From positions 7,254,001 through 7,318,000 of the forward strand of contig NZ_CP098740.1 of NCBI RefSeq assembly GCF_026167665.1: DNA of 64,000 nt. Direction: 5' to 3'. Shown here in pieces: positions 32,311-42,705 of this stretch. Position 1 is the stretch's first letter, and each line of letters starts with the position of its first letter. This DNA is from Streptomyces drozdowiczii. Its GTDB lineage: Bacteria; Actinomycetota; Actinomycetes; Streptomycetales; Streptomycetaceae. The notes below the pieces were generated by a model. That model was not told the origin of the DNA and ran no database searches. It was given only the letters and a program-made list of their open reading frames with translations. A program made the translations under genes and the position numbers.

Positions 32311-33021
32311 TCAGTTGCTCCGCGGTTCGCGGACCAGGGCGATCCGTCCGGTCGAGGCACGGGTGGCCAGCAGCGGGCCGTCGCTGGTGGCCACGGCCAG
32401 GTTGACCACGATGGTGCCCGAGGCGTCCGGGCGGGACACGGAGACCACGACCCCCTTGATCGAGGTCGGTGGCGCCTCGACATCCTTCGGATCGGCCTGC
32501 TCACCCGGGGCCGGGGTGGTGACGGCCAGCACCTTGTCGCCGGGGGCCAGTGCTCCTGCCGGGGCCTGGCCCCGTTTGACCTGCACACCGACCTGCTGCT
32601 TGTCGTCACCCAACCCGGTACCGGCGGCCAGTTGAGAGGCGGTCAGCAGCCCGCCCTTGCGCAGCTCGACGGCGGGACGCTTCCCGATCACGGAAGCCCG
32701 GTCGGAAGCAGGCACCGGCGAGAGGCGTGCGTCGGCCGATACCTCGGCCACCGTCAGGTCGTCCTGGGTGAGTGCCTGACCGGCAGGAACGTCGCGGGCG
32801 ATAGCGAGCACCTGGGTCCGGTCGGACGCAGAGGTGACCGCCGCTGCTGCCCCCAGCCCGCACAGGACGGCGAGCACGATGCACAGGGCGGTCACCGACC
32901 AGCGCCGCTCACGCTTGACCGGTGCGGTGGTAGTGATGGGCACGTCGGGGCGGGTCGGCGCGCCGGTTCGGGGTGCGGGGGGCACGGCGACGGGGGACTC
33001 CATGCGGGTGTTGCCTCTCAT
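32311..33021 (-). CDS. cpaB: CpaB/RcpC-like SAF-domain protein
   Basis: 236 residues. One transmembrane helix (SVTALCIVLAVLCGLGAAAA, residues about 42-62) is followed by an SAF domain (VLAIARDVPAGQALTQDDL ... VIGKRPAVELRKGGLL) and a further beta-rich region, the CpaB (RcpC) layout. In Gram-positive Tad loci this protein sits outside the membrane and may bind peptidoglycan through SAF. It is 2 bp from the CpaE-like gene. Confidence 0.75.
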   Translation of the reverse strand: MRGNTRMESPVAVPPAPRTGAPTRPDVPITTTAPVKRERRWSVTALCIVLAVLCGLGAAAAVTSASDRTQVLAIARDVPAGQALTQDDLTVAEVSADARLSPVPASDRASVIGKRPAVELRKGGLLTASQLAAGTGLGDDKQQVGVQVKRGQAPAGALAPGDKVLAVTTPAPGEQADPKDVEAPPTSIKGVVVSVSRPDASGTIVVNLAVATSDGPLLATRASTGRIALVREPRSN

Positions 33022-33044
33022 ATCGGATCAGTGCACTAAGGCTG

Positions 33045-33938
33045 CTAGTTGAGGACCTGGACCTCGGCGACGGTGACGTCCACCGCGCTGTCACGGACTT
33101 CGGTGAGCTGGCCGCTCTGGCCGCCGCCCTCCCAGTCGATCGTCCAGGTCGACGTCGCGGTGACGTGGTACTTCCCGGAGCCCTGGGTGGAAGAGGGCAA
33201 GGCGTAGCGGTGCCCGCAGTCGGGGGACGGCTTCTTGCCGTACTCCGCCCGGTACGGGGTCCCCGCGGTCGTGCAGGTGACCGTCGTGCCGTCACCCATC
33301 GCCCAGACGATCTTGCTGACCCTCGCGGTAGCCGACACGGTCACCGCCCCCGCCGTCGCGGACGCGGTATTCGGCCCGTACGTCTCGGGCCCCTTGGCCG
33401 TCCACATATAGACCGGCATGCCCACGACGCCCTTGCCGCCAGGCTTCGGCGTGATCCCGATCGCCGGGGCCTTGAGCAGCATCTTGTCCACGGCAACCTG
33501 GGCGAGCACGACCGGCGCGACCGTGGGTTCGGGCGGACCGTCGGGACCGCCGTAGAGCGCCTCGGGCATCATGGCCAATCCTCCCCCGTCCATGAAGGCC
33601 GGGCAGTTTCGCACGTACACGGCTCCACCCTCGGAAGGGTCATGGCCTTCCCACAGCTCACTTGAGGCCGGCGGCTGCGGGTCAAGCTTCTTTGCCGACG
33701 TGCATGTGGGCTTGGTGTCCCCGCCCGAATTCTTGGGTCCCGTCGTCGTACTGTGTGTGGTCCCGGTCTTCGTAGATCCTGGGCCGCGGGTGCCCGTCTT
33801 CCCTTGTTCCTTCGCGGTGACGCATACGTAGCGTCCGCAGCCTTCCACACCCTCGTCCGGGCTCTCCTGCGCATGGGCGGGGGCAGCGACCGCCAGGGCC
33901 ACCACGGACAGGGCGAGGGTCAGACACCGGCTCAGCAC
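33045..33938 (-). CDS. secreted protein of actinobacterial Tad loci
   Basis: 297 residues from GTG 33938; the 48-bp upstream extension is unlikely. A clear signal peptide (LTLALSVVALAVAAPAHAQ) is followed by a Thr/Gly-rich stretch and a beta-rich domain with several cysteines. In Streptomyces genomes such genes next to cpaB are often labelled 'ATP/GTP-binding protein', but I see no nucleotide-binding motif here. A surface or periplasm-like accessory role in the pilus is more plausible. Confidence 0.65.
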   Translation of the reverse strand: MLSRCLTLALSVVALAVAAPAHAQESPDEGVEGCGRYVCVTAKEQGKTGTRGPGSTKTGTTHSTTTGPKNSGGDTKPTCTSAKKLDPQPPASSELWEGHDPSEGGAVYVRNCPAFMDGGGLAMMPEALYGGPDGPPEPTVAPVVLAQVAVDKMLLKAPAIGITPKPGGKGVVGMPVYMWTAKGPETYGPNTASATAGAVTVSATARVSKIVWAMGDGTTVTCTTAGTPYRAEYGKKPSPDCGHRYALPSSTQGSGKYHVTATSTWTIDWEGGGQSGQLTEVRDSAVDVTVAEVQVLN

Positions 33939-34543
33939 GGCTTGCCCTGGGGCTCGTCCTTGATGACCCGCCAGCCTTCGGGCCACCGTTCGACGGTTGA
34001 GACGACGAGGTACTTAGTCAGCCTCTCCGACGGCAGCGGGACGGCCTTGTTCGTTGTGGCCTTGACGACCTTCCAGCGCGTGATGTCGAGGCAGCTTGAG
34101 ATCACGGCATTCGGAATCTTTCGGTCGACGTCGATCGTCGTCACGGTGGGTCTCCCGACGACGACCGTGCCGGTGATGAGGTTGCCCTTGTCGTGCATCC
34201 CCTTTGCGTCCGTCTTGGCCCCTTCCAGGGCGGGACCTGCCGCGAACTTCGTCAGCCCGGCAAAGTTGTTGTGGCTGTCGGCGTAGAGGTGCTGCATTTC
34301 CTCCCAGTACCGCTTGTACGTCGCGATGGCCTCGACTTTGGCAGCCTCGGCGGGGTCGGCCGGCTTGGCCGACGGCTTCTTGGCCGTAGCCGTTGCCGAG
34401 GGGGCAGCCTTCGGGTCCGAGGACTTGTCGGAACTGCATCCGGAAGCGGCCACCATCGTGCAGGCCACGGCAACCAGAGTGCCCATGTAGGCATGGTTCC
34501 GCTTGCGAACTTTCGCTCCTGCTGGTCGTGCCTGCTGAGCCAT
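33932..34543 (-). CDS. lipoprotein of the Tad/T4SS operon
   Basis: 203 residues from ATG 34543 with AAGGAGG just upstream; longer starts (to 34813) lack this and add implausible sequence. A basic N-terminus and hydrophobic segment end in VAASGCSSD, a lipobox. The mature part begins with a disordered Ala/Pro/Lys linker and continues as an NTF2/VirB8-like alpha+beta region (KVEAIATYKRYWEEMQHLYA ... ITGTVVVGRPTVTTIDVDRK), as in mobilisation lipoproteins. It is probably a cell-surface accessory of the machine. The preceding 297 bp (34544-34840) are non-coding and AT-richer and may hold an internal promoter. Confidence 0.7.
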   Translation of the reverse strand: MAQQARPAGAKVRKRNHAYMGTLVAVACTMVAASGCSSDKSSDPKAAPSATATAKKPSAKPADPAEAAKVEAIATYKRYWEEMQHLYADSHNNFAGLTKFAAGPALEGAKTDAKGMHDKGNLITGTVVVGRPTVTTIDVDRKIPNAVISSCLDITRWKVVKATTNKAVPLPSERLTKYLVVSTVERWPEGWRVIKDEPQGKPC

Positions 34544-34840
34544 CGAGCCTCCTTGTGCATATGCCACAATGCCCCCCGAACTGCGCGATCCGCCCACAAG
34601 AGGTGGCGTTGGCCTTCTCGCGCCCTTGAAACAAACCCTTCGGTCGGCTGTCAGGTTACGCAAAGTCGCGTCATAACCCCAAAGAGTTCGAGGAGTTGAG
34701 ATCGCCCCGCACGCCGTGAAACGGCACATTCCGTGATGGAACTCCGTGCATTGTTCCGGGATTTGATGAATCCGAGACCTTGTGACGCCCCGTCGGAAGG
34801 CATAGCGGTTCATCGGGAAATCCTCCAGCGCATCGTGTCG

Positions 34841-35782
34841 TCACGTGGTCTGAAACGGGGTGAGCAGTACGTTCGTCAACTCCGGCGGGCCGAGGAGCGG
34901 CGTGACGACCGGCGCGAACGGGCCCTTTTCCTTGAGGAGTTCGGCGGTCGTGACCCCTGCACGCAGCAGCCCGCCCTGGGAGAGCCGCGGGTCGACCGCC
35001 GCGAGAGCGCGCAGGTCCGTCGTCCGGCGCGCGAGCGCCGCCGGCCCGGCGCCGGACAGGATGATCAGCAACCTGGGGAAGACTGGGTACCGGTCGCGCC
35101 ACGCCTCCCGGGCACCCCGGGCCTGCCGGCGCCTGCCCGCCAGCGGCGTGTACGTCGCGTATCGGGCGTACGTGCTGAGCTTCTGGCCGAGGCGGGCGAC
35201 CTGCATCGTGGCCCGGTCGACTTCGAGGAAGAACGTCAGCATCTGCCGGCGCCCCTCCTGCGTGGTGTGGGTGTAGCGCAGGACCGCGTCCGGGATGAGG
35301 AACGCGTCGTCGCCCATGCGGTTGTCACCCTCACGGACGCGGTGCGCGAGCTCCGGCTCCCAGTCCAGGGCGCCGCATTCATCACCCAGATGCTCGGCCC
35401 ATTTCGTGAACGTGATTCCCGTATCGACGACAGCGAGGGTGTGCTCCTGGAGCTGGGAAGCGGCCGCCCTGGTGCTCATCCGGTACGAGCGCGTGGTCAC
35501 AGCGCTACTGGCCTCGACGACCTCACAGCCCGCAGGCGTGACGTGCCAGAGCAGCTCACAGCGCCCCAGTCGGCTGGCGCGCCGGTCGACGGACTCGACG
35601 AGTCCCGTGGTGCGGAGGTGCCGTAGCTGGCGCAGCAGGTACTCCGGGCGCTTCGTGTGCGGTGTCAGGAGGCGGTGAAGCTGGCTGGTGGACATCAGCC
35701 GGTGCTGGTACAGGAGAGGCAGCAGCCGCTGACTGAACCGGGAGACGCTCCCCGTGGGTGCTTCGGCAAGGGGGTGGGGCAT
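34841..35782 (-). CDS. replication-relaxation family protein (first copy)
   Basis: 313 residues. ATG 35782 overlaps the restored stop of the TraD-like gene (TGATG). The N-terminal winged helix is LLYQHRLMSTSQLHRLLTPH ... YLLRQLRHLRTTGLVESV, followed by an alpha/beta domain (LIPDAVLRY..., FFLEVDRATMQVARLGQKL) with a D...E-V-D nuclease-like pattern. This matches the Replic_Relax family of actinobacterial plasmid proteins, thought to act as relaxase- or replication-associated factors. Its place between VirD4-like and Tad genes suggests DNA processing for transfer. A longer paralogue lies at 62638. Confidence 0.75.
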   Translation of the reverse strand: MPHPLAEAPTGSVSRFSQRLLPLLYQHRLMSTSQLHRLLTPHTKRPEYLLRQLRHLRTTGLVESVDRRASRLGRCELLWHVTPAGCEVVEASSAVTTRSYRMSTRAAASQLQEHTLAVVDTGITFTKWAEHLGDECGALDWEPELAHRVREGDNRMGDDAFLIPDAVLRYTHTTQEGRRQMLTFFLEVDRATMQVARLGQKLSTYARYATYTPLAGRRRQARGAREAWRDRYPVFPRLLIILSGAGPAALARRTTDLRALAAVDPRLSQGGLLRAGVTTAELLKEKGPFAPVVTPLLGPPELTNVLLTPFQTT

Positions 35783-38017
35783 CAGGCGACCTCGCTCTGC
35801 TCGATGGTGGGGTCTTCTGCGTGGATGTGAGGTTCTTGAGGTGGGTCAGGATCGTGTCGTCGAGACCCGTTAGCTGGTCCTCGTCCCCGTCGAGAAGGCG
35901 CAGGACCTCTCCGACGGGGCGCCGTTTGAGGTTGCGGTCTATTGCCTCGTCGAGCGTGGGCATGAGGTCGGGGCGGTGGTAGTCGGCCAGGGCCTGGTGG
36001 ACCGCGACGCCCCGGACCCGGAAAGGTGTGGTGCGTTCGCCGTCGAGCATGGTCGAGGCCACGTACTGGTACTTCGCCAGCTGCTCCAGCACCTCGGGCG
36101 CGATCCCGCCCAGGCGCTTGGCGACGAACGCGGCCTCGTTGTGGTCCGCGCCGGTAGCGGTCAGCAGGGACTGGTTCTGCATCAGGGCCTGGCGGGTCTC
36201 TTCCGACAGGCGCATCACCATCTGTGTGAGCCCCATCAGCCGCACCTCGTACTTGCGCAGCTGCTCCAGGATCGCGGCGACGTAGCCGCGGGAGGCGCCG
36301 TCGATCGCGGTCAGCTCGTCCGCGAACGCGAACATCGTCGCCAGGTCCTCCTGCGGCACCCCCTCACGCGACAGACCGGCCAGGAAAAGATCGAACAGCA
36401 GCAGGCTCGTGATGATCTGGTCCGCGCTCCCTGAGCCGGAGCAGCGGAGCATCACGATCTTGTTCTCGTCCATCGCGGCCCGCACGTCGTACGTCGACCG
36501 CGGCTGCCCCAGGAACGCCCGCAGCGAGTCCGACGTCTCCAGCTGCTCCAGCATCTGCGTCACGACGGGGACCGCCCCCGCCTCGTACTGCGGGAACGTC
36601 AGCTGCCAGAACCGGGAAAGACGCTTCGGCAGCTGCTTGAGGACGTGTGTCCGCCACTCCTCGTCGGTCAGCAGCCGGGTGATCGAGAAAAGGGTGGGCT
36701 GAAGGTCGGGCCGCCCCTGCGCGCACATCAGGAGCGCGAGGTGGGCCAGGACCTGCACGGCGTGGGACAGGATCGCTCGCGCACGCGGCGCCCGATCCCC
36801 CACCCCTGCGCCGAGGCGAGCCCGCCCACGACCGCGCCGACGACCTCCTGGACCTGGTGGACATCCCGGCCTTCCATCGACAGCGGGTTCCACGCGCCGA
36901 TCCGGGCCGTGGGGTCCTTGACGCTCACGTCGATCAGCAGCACCCGGCCTGTCAGTGTGGGATGGGTCAGGTAGGGGAGTGCGCGCTGGACCGCCGCACC
37001 GTGCGGGTCCAGGAACCACACCCCGAACCCCGCATAGGCAAGCGTCAGCGCCTGGAGCAGCGCGAGCTCCGACTTCCCGAAACCCGATCGCCCCAGCCCC
37101 GCCCCGAACAGCACATCCTCCTGTGGCACCGCCCCCAGCCGCTCCCGCCCGTCCGGCCCGGTCACCAGTCCCAGCGGCACCACCCCGGGCTGACCGGTCC
37201 ACTCCGGCAGCCGCGACGGAGCCGCCGGCACCACACCCCCGGTACGCACCACGTTCGACGCCGCGCAGTGCACCGACGGCGGCTTCAGGAGCGCGGCGAT
37301 CTCCCGCCCCGTCACCCACTGGCGCCGCGACGGCGCGAACTCTCCGGTCTCGAACCGGCGGTCGAAGCTGCGACGCAGCCACCACACATCGCTGTACGGA
37401 TGCCACGCACCGAACCGCGGCCCGCGCGGACGCCACCAGTTCTCACCCGACCACGCATCCATCACCGCCAAGGCCCGCTGCAAAAGCCCCTGCGCCTGCC
37501 CCGGATGAGGGGCAACGGCCCGCAGCAGGACCTGTGCCGCGAAGACTGTGGCGTCGGCTGTCGGCAGGAACTTTCCCACTCCGGCGGCCAGGTCCGAGGC
37601 ACGCGGCGCCCGGCCGGTGCCCTGCCCGCGTTCCCGACCGCCGGCGTTCAGACCGCCGGCCACGTTCGACCACCACCGCCCGCCCGGCCCCGCACCGTCC
37701 GCACCGGACAGCTGCTCACCGAACGCCGACGGCCCGCGCTGCTGCGCACGCCGCAGCAGCCGCCGTCTCCACCTCGCCACGCGCGGCCCCGACACCGGCA
37801 CCAGGTCGACAACGAGCTGGACCTCCTCACCCAGCTCGGCATCGGCATGGGCACAGGCGGAGGCCATCAATTGCAGCGGATCCGGGTTCAGAGCGGCTGC
37901 TGTCAGCTGGCGGTGATCGGGCCGGGCGAGCACCAACTCCGCCCGGGCCACGTAGAGCCAGCCCTCGTCGTCGGCGCCTTCGCCGGCAGACGGCGTCTTC
38001 TCCAGGTCGATGCTCAT
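35782..38017 (-). pseudogene. VirD4/TraD-like coupling ATPase, two single-base frame breaks
   Basis: The N-terminal part (ATG 38017, ATGA overlap with the preceding gene) carries Walker A GLGRSGFGKSELAL near residue 308 and WFLDPHGA. The frame then runs out at a G5 run (complement of 36797-36801). One base later it continues as GDRAPRARAILSHAVQVLAH through the Walker B region MFAFADELTAIDG and LMGLTQMVMRLSEETRQALM. A second break near 35830 would restore the ending HAEDPTIEQSEVA at 35782, directly abutting the next ATG. With both bases restored the length is 745 residues. It is a type IV coupling-protein/HerA-like ATPase that would deliver DNA-protein substrates to the secretion channel. Confidence 0.75.
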
Positions 38018-38502
38018 GCGCCCGTCCTTTCGGCAGTGCTCTCCCTCAGGAGAGGGGGAGCGCCGTCGAACCGGATCCGGGGCACGTCGTGACTCGCGTA
38101 CGGATCGACGACATCGACGTCAGCGAAATCCTGGAGCTGAAGCAGCGCCGACGCTTGGGACGGGCCCTCCAGCCGATATGAGAGCTGGCTCTGCGTACTG
38201 GAGAGACGCAGCCGCACGGCCATACCTCGCCGCGGCGCCCAACCGACAACCGCCGGCACCCTCGCGAGCCGCGCGGCATGCCGGTCGATCTCTTCGGGCG
38301 ACGGATCGAACCCGGCAGCCGGCACCAGGGCCACCACCGTCCTGTCCGACAGCATGATCCGTGCCCGCCGAAGCCACCACCACCGCACCGCCCTCCAGAC
38401 GCACACGGCGCCCACGCACCCGGCCAGCACCCACCACCGGCTGCCCCGCACCGCCCCCACCAGCCAGTCCGGACCGGCGGCAACATCAGGCACCCCAGCC
38501 AT
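38014..38502 (-). CDS. small membrane-anchored protein preceding the coupling ATPase
   Basis: 162 residues from ATG 38502 (GGAGG upstream; an in-frame GTG at 38508 is adjacent). One hydrophobic stretch near residues 20-45 (WWVLAGCVGAVCVWRAVRWW) precedes a soluble domain (MLSDRTVVALVPAAGFDPSP...EIDRHAARLARVPAVVGW). Its stop overlaps the start of the TraD-like gene (ATGA), so they are made together. It is probably the membrane-proximal partner of the coupling protein. Nothing coding is seen in 38503-38749 upstream. Confidence 0.65.
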   Translation of the reverse strand: MAGVPDVAAGPDWLVGAVRGSRWWVLAGCVGAVCVWRAVRWWWLRRARIMLSDRTVVALVPAAGFDPSPEEIDRHAARLARVPAVVGWAPRRGMAVRLRLSSTQSQLSYRLEGPSQASALLQLQDFADVDVVDPYASHDVPRIRFDGAPPLLRESTAERTGA

Positions 38503-38749
38503 GCGCACCTCCCAAACGACGGCGCTCTGCCGTTCGCACCCACCACAAGGACGCCGTCGGGTCGAAACGTGACAGCGAATCGCGAAGAAGTTTCGTCAGC
38601 TCGCAAGCCGGGAGGCCAGACTCGTACGTTCGCCGTGGAGGGCCGAGGCATACCGCCCCATGGCTGTCTGGCTGCCGGCCGATGTTCCGACGGGATCTTG
38701 GCCCGCGGCCGAGCCGCCCGGGCCTCCGCCACCGGCCGAGGCCCGGGCG

Positions 38750-39859
38750 CTACAGCACCCTTCGCACGTCCCAGTCGTACTTCTCCCAGTACCCGGCCAG
38801 GGATGTGGTCTCGACGGTCTTGCCGGGCCGGGGTGCGTGGATCATGGTGTGGTTGCCGGTGTAGAGGCCGACGTGTCCCCAGTTCCCGTCGTTGTTGATC
38901 ACGATGAGGTCGCCGGGCTGCATGTCCGCGCGGTCGACGTGCGTGCCGGTGTGGCGCATCTGCTGGGAGGTGCGAGGAAGGGCGACACCCGCGCCCGTGT
39001 GGAAGGCGTAGAGCATGAGGCCGGAGCAGTCGTAGCCGCCCTTGGTCGGCCCGGTGGTACTGCCCCCGCCCCACACATACGGTGTGCCGATCTCGGCGCT
39101 CGCAGCCCTGATCACCGCCCCGGCCTGCCCGGCCGCCGCCGCACTCCCGCCAGTGCCGACGGGCAGGGCGTCGTACTCGGCGACGTAGCCGGTGACGTCG
39201 TTCACGTAGGTGTTGGAGTGGTTGTAGCGGTAGATCGCCTTGCGTAGTTGGTCGGTCTTCTTCAGGTTGGTGGCGGTGGTGCCGCAGAGGTAAGCGGCGG
39301 TGCCGAGCGCGGCGTCGAACGCGTTGTGCGGGTCTTTGAGGCCGTCGTTGTTGCCGTCCTGCCCGGTGGGTCCGTTCCAGGTGGAGGGCAGGAACTGCAT
39401 GGGGCCGACCGCCCGGTCGTACGAGGTGTCGCCGTCGAGCCGGCCGCGGTCGGTGTCCGTGAACGAGGTGCGGTTGCCGCCGACGCCGGAGCCGTTGAGC
39501 CTGACACCGAGGATGTGCGGGGTGATGTTCCCGTTGGCGGCGACGGTGCGCCCGGCGGCGTGGTTCGACTCGACCTTCCCGATCCCCGCGATGACGGACC
39601 ACCGCATGCCCTTGCACTTCGGCCGCACAGAAGTGACCTGGCTGGAGGCGCGCGTGTAGGCGGACAGCATCACCGGGTTGATCCCCGCCACCTTCCCCGG
39701 CGCCCCGCCCGCCCCCGCGACAGGGGCGGCTTCTGCTTCTTCGTGGCCGGCCGCCCCGTTGGCGACGGCCGCGACGAACAGCACCACCAGTCCGAGGACC
39801 AGGACGACCGGCGCCAGGAGCGCCGACCCGGCCAGGAACACCTTCCCCTTCCCGGTCAC
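38750..39859 (-). CDS. bifunctional lytic transglycosylase / NlpC-P60 peptidase (VirB1/TcpG-like)
   Basis: 369 residues from GTG 39859, overlapping the stop of the VirB6-like gene (GTGA); the longer frame to 41062 is a shadow. One N-terminal transmembrane helix (LLAPVVLVLGLVVLFVAAVA). SLT domain with catalytic Glu in GKVESNHAAG and AVGPMQFLPSTWNG. NlpC/P60 domain with GYDCSGLMLYAF (nucleophile Cys about residue 276), GDLIVI and GHVGLYTGNHTMIHA. It cuts both glycan and peptide bonds of peptidoglycan to let the conjugation channel cross the wall, as in Gram-positive T4SS (TcpG/Orf14). Confidence 0.85.
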   Translation of the reverse strand: MTGKGKVFLAGSALLAPVVLVLGLVVLFVAAVANGAAGHEEAEAAPVAGAGGAPGKVAGINPVMLSAYTRASSQVTSVRPKCKGMRWSVIAGIGKVESNHAAGRTVAANGNITPHILGVRLNGSGVGGNRTSFTDTDRGRLDGDTSYDRAVGPMQFLPSTWNGPTGQDGNNDGLKDPHNAFDAALGTAAYLCGTTATNLKKTDQLRKAIYRYNHSNTYVNDVTGYVAEYDALPVGTGGSAAAAGQAGAVIRAASAEIGTPYVWGGGSTTGPTKGGYDCSGLMLYAFHTGAGVALPRTSQQMRHTGTHVDRADMQPGDLIVINNDGNWGHVGLYTGNHTMIHAPRPGKTVETTSLAGYWEKYDWDVRRVL

Positions 39860-42705
39860 GCTGCTCCCGGCCCTCTCCGGCGGCGCCCGGTACGCGGCTG
39901 CCCCGGTGCGCGCGGCGCGGGCGCCGGGTCGGTGGCGCGGTTGTGCCGTACGCGGTGGAGTTGTTGGTGGAGGCGTGCGTGCGCCGCGCTGGCGGGCGGC
40001 TGGAGACCGCGCCGGGGAGCCGGCCGCCGCCGCACACCGCCCGGTCGCGGCGCCCGGTCCGGTCCGGACCCCGGCTCTGCGGCCCCCGGTTCGGCGGCCG
40101 GGGTGGTGGGTGCGGGGAGGCGGCGGGCCGCGGGCACAGTCGGCGGAGCCTGCTGCGGGACCGGCGTCGGGGCCGGCGGTGTGGCGGGGTGGTAGGCGCC
40201 GAGGCCGGGGCGGCCGCGGACGATGCGTCCCAGAGAGCGCACGTTGTGCCGGGCTTCCCGGCCGAGTTCGAGAGCCGGCTGGACCCGGGTGCTCATCTCC
40301 TGCCTCCGGTCGTGCAGTTGCCGGACCGCACCCGAGAGGCGCGCGGATGCCTGCCCCGGCAGCGCGGACACGGCGGGCCCGACCCGGCGCGCGACGCGGG
40401 GCCCGTAGACGGGCAGGCCGACGGTGGCCTGGAGCCCGACCCTCCCGGCCCGTACGGCGGTGCGTGCTCCTGCCCGGACGGTGCGTTCGGCGGCGTTGGC
40501 CAGTCCGGTTGCGGTGCGGCCGCCGGTGCGGGCCAGGCGCGTGGTGATCCCGGCGGCCGCGCGCCCGCCGCCGATCCGGGCTGCTGTGCCGAGCGCGGTG
40601 CTGGTGCCGCCGGTGGCCACTGCGGCGCCGAGGGCGAGCCCGCCGAGGACCAGCCGCTTCCCGACTCCGCGCCGCTCCCGCCCCGGGGGCGTGGTGGCGG
40701 CCCCGCCCAGGGGGCTGTTCCCGAGCCGCTGGCGGACCCGGGTGACCATGCCCTTGGTGGTGCGGGCGAGTTTGCGGCGGTAGAGGAACGCGGCGACGCA
40801 GATGCCGTCGAGCACGATGAACCGCACGGTCAACCCGCCGGGCAGATCGCTCTCCGGGGTGTTGAGGACGGTGTTGACGACGACCACGAATACGGCCAGG
40901 GAGGTGACGCAGGCCAGCATGAGGGCGAGGCTGCGGGCGATGGCCGCGGCCCGTTCCCACAGCCATGCCCGCCCGGGGCCGGGCAGGATGCCGGCGGCCA
41001 GGGCTACTTTCGCGATCATCGCCTCGATGGCGATGTTGACCTGCGCGAAGAGGAACCCGCATCCGAGGACGGTGATGAACGCGCAGGTGAGGAACGCGGC
41101 CAGGAGCATGAACGCGGCGCCGCCGACCTTGTCCATCGACGCCTTCTTCACCGTGCCGGCGTCCTTGACGCAGTCCTTCTCGAAGCTGGCGACCGGCCCC
41201 GAGCCGTGGATCATGTTCATCACTTCGTCGGTGGCCACGTCCACGGTGGTGTCGAGGAGCCAGTCCTTCACCGGGCCGGGCAGCGCGACCCCGAGGCCGG
41301 GGATGTGCTTGAGGAAGGACTTGCCCTTCTCCTTGCGCTGGTCGACTTCCTGGTCGTAGACGGCCTGCTCGATCCGGGAGTCACGGAACTCCTTCCCGCA
41401 CTTCCCGTCGAAGGTCTGCCCGTAGGACAGGAGCATCGCGGGCCGGGCCACGAACGCGTCGACGAGGGCGTCGGTGATCGGCCGGGCCAGCGCGCTGGGT
41501 GCGGAGCGCACCTGCTCACCGACGCTGTGCCCGGACGGCTTCTTCTCCCATCCGGCGTCGGTGGTGGGCCGTGTGGTGTCGATGGGTTCCTTGTCCAGGA
41601 CCAGGGCGGCCGTCTCCACGGCGAGGTTCCGTACGCTCGCCACGGCCCCGGTGTCCTTGCTGAGCAGGAGCTGCGGGGGAGAGGCGAGTGCCCCGATGGC
41701 GAGTGCGGAGATGACCAGCGCGGCCGCCATCTCGCCCCAGCCCCGCACCCGGTTCCCGAAGAGCAGATGGAAGGCGGCCACGACCATGGTGACGGTCAGG
41801 AAGAGCAGCGGAAGCCCGAGCTGGGTGACGACGCTGCCGTACAGCGACGTCGAGACCTGGAGGGCCGGCTTCAGCAGGAGCCCGGCCAGGAAGAACGACA
41901 GGCTCCAGGAGATGAGGAAGCACGCGAAGCTCACTGCCCACTTGATGGCCAGGAAAAGCATGTCGACGAGGAACCCCTCAATGCTCAGGTCCCAGTCCTT
42001 CCAGTCACCGGTGTCGGCGTAGATGCGGTACGAGCTGACCGGATTCCCGTCCCGGTCGGTCACCTCGAACGCGGACAGCACCCCGCCCTGGGCCGCCCGG
42101 TCCTTCTTGTACGCGTCGACCTTCTTGTCGAACTCCTCTTGGGCCTTCTTCTCCTTGCGCTGCTCCTCCTCGGCGGCTTCCCTCTTCTCGCGTTCCTCCT
42201 TCGCACGCGCATCGTCGAGGAGGTCGGAGAGGCCGTTGTCCGTGGCTGATGGGCTGGGTACCAGCGGGCTCGGCTTGAGCGGGTTCGGCGGCCCAGGCAG
42301 CATCGGGGGAGAGGACGTGGACCCGGACGTACCCGGAACGGGCCCCTGAGGGCCGGGCACGAACGGGTTGTCGAGCAGCCCGCGGCTGGCCGACGGGGAC
42401 GGCGTCGGGCTGGGCGCCGCGTGGGCGGCCACACCGGCGAGTACGACGGACATCAGGCACGAGAGCGCGAGGAGGACGAGCCCGGCCGCCATGCTCCTCC
42501 CCGGCCGCAACCACCGCCGCACACCGCGCACTACACGCAGCACGCGTACGGGAACGCGCCCGCCCAGCGCCCGGGCCGCGCCCCGAAGGGGAACACGTCC
42601 GTACCGGCCCCGGTTCAAGCCGCTGCGGCCGCGTTCGGCGGCTGCGTCCCGGGCCCGGGGCTGGTCCTTGGTCTGTGCCGGTGTCCCGGCCCGCCGCAGG
42701 GTCAT
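39856..42705 (-). CDS. VirB6/TrbL-like polytopic membrane protein
   Basis: 949 residues from ATG 42705 in an ATGA overlap with the VirB4-like gene. A signal-like hydrophobic segment (AAGLVLLALSCLMSVVLAGV) precedes a Pro/Ser-rich region and a charged coiled coil (KEEREKREAAEEEQRKEKKA). At least seven transmembrane helices follow between residues 270 and 620. The last 300 residues are a basic Arg/Gly/Pro-rich cytoplasmic tail. Size and topology match the channel-forming VirB6-like proteins of Gram-positive T4SS (TcpH). Confidence 0.75.
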   Translation of the reverse strand: MTLRRAGTPAQTKDQPRARDAAAERGRSGLNRGRYGRVPLRGAARALGGRVPVRVLRVVRGVRRWLRPGRSMAAGLVLLALSCLMSVVLAGVAAHAAPSPTPSPSASRGLLDNPFVPGPQGPVPGTSGSTSSPPMLPGPPNPLKPSPLVPSPSATDNGLSDLLDDARAKEEREKREAAEEEQRKEKKAQEEFDKKVDAYKKDRAAQGGVLSAFEVTDRDGNPVSSYRIYADTGDWKDWDLSIEGFLVDMLFLAIKWAVSFACFLISWSLSFFLAGLLLKPALQVSTSLYGSVVTQLGLPLLFLTVTMVVAAFHLLFGNRVRGWGEMAAALVISALAIGALASPPQLLLSKDTGAVASVRNLAVETAALVLDKEPIDTTRPTTDAGWEKKPSGHSVGEQVRSAPSALARPITDALVDAFVARPAMLLSYGQTFDGKCGKEFRDSRIEQAVYDQEVDQRKEKGKSFLKHIPGLGVALPGPVKDWLLDTTVDVATDEVMNMIHGSGPVASFEKDCVKDAGTVKKASMDKVGGAAFMLLAAFLTCAFITVLGCGFLFAQVNIAIEAMIAKVALAAGILPGPGRAWLWERAAAIARSLALMLACVTSLAVFVVVVNTVLNTPESDLPGGLTVRFIVLDGICVAAFLYRRKLARTTKGMVTRVRQRLGNSPLGGAATTPPGRERRGVGKRLVLGGLALGAAVATGGTSTALGTAARIGGGRAAAGITTRLARTGGRTATGLANAAERTVRAGARTAVRAGRVGLQATVGLPVYGPRVARRVGPAVSALPGQASARLSGAVRQLHDRRQEMSTRVQPALELGREARHNVRSLGRIVRGRPGLGAYHPATPPAPTPVPQQAPPTVPAARRLPAPTTPAAEPGAAEPGSGPDRAPRPGGVRRRPAPRRGLQPPASAAHARLHQQLHRVRHNRATDPAPAPRAPGQPRTGRRRRGPGAA

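Noticed and set aside
35556..35781. C-terminal extension of the TraD-like frame overlapping the replication-relaxation gene
   Set aside because: This stretch is an out-of-frame reading of the downstream gene. The alternative frame ends exactly at the TGATG junction, the usual coupling arrangement.
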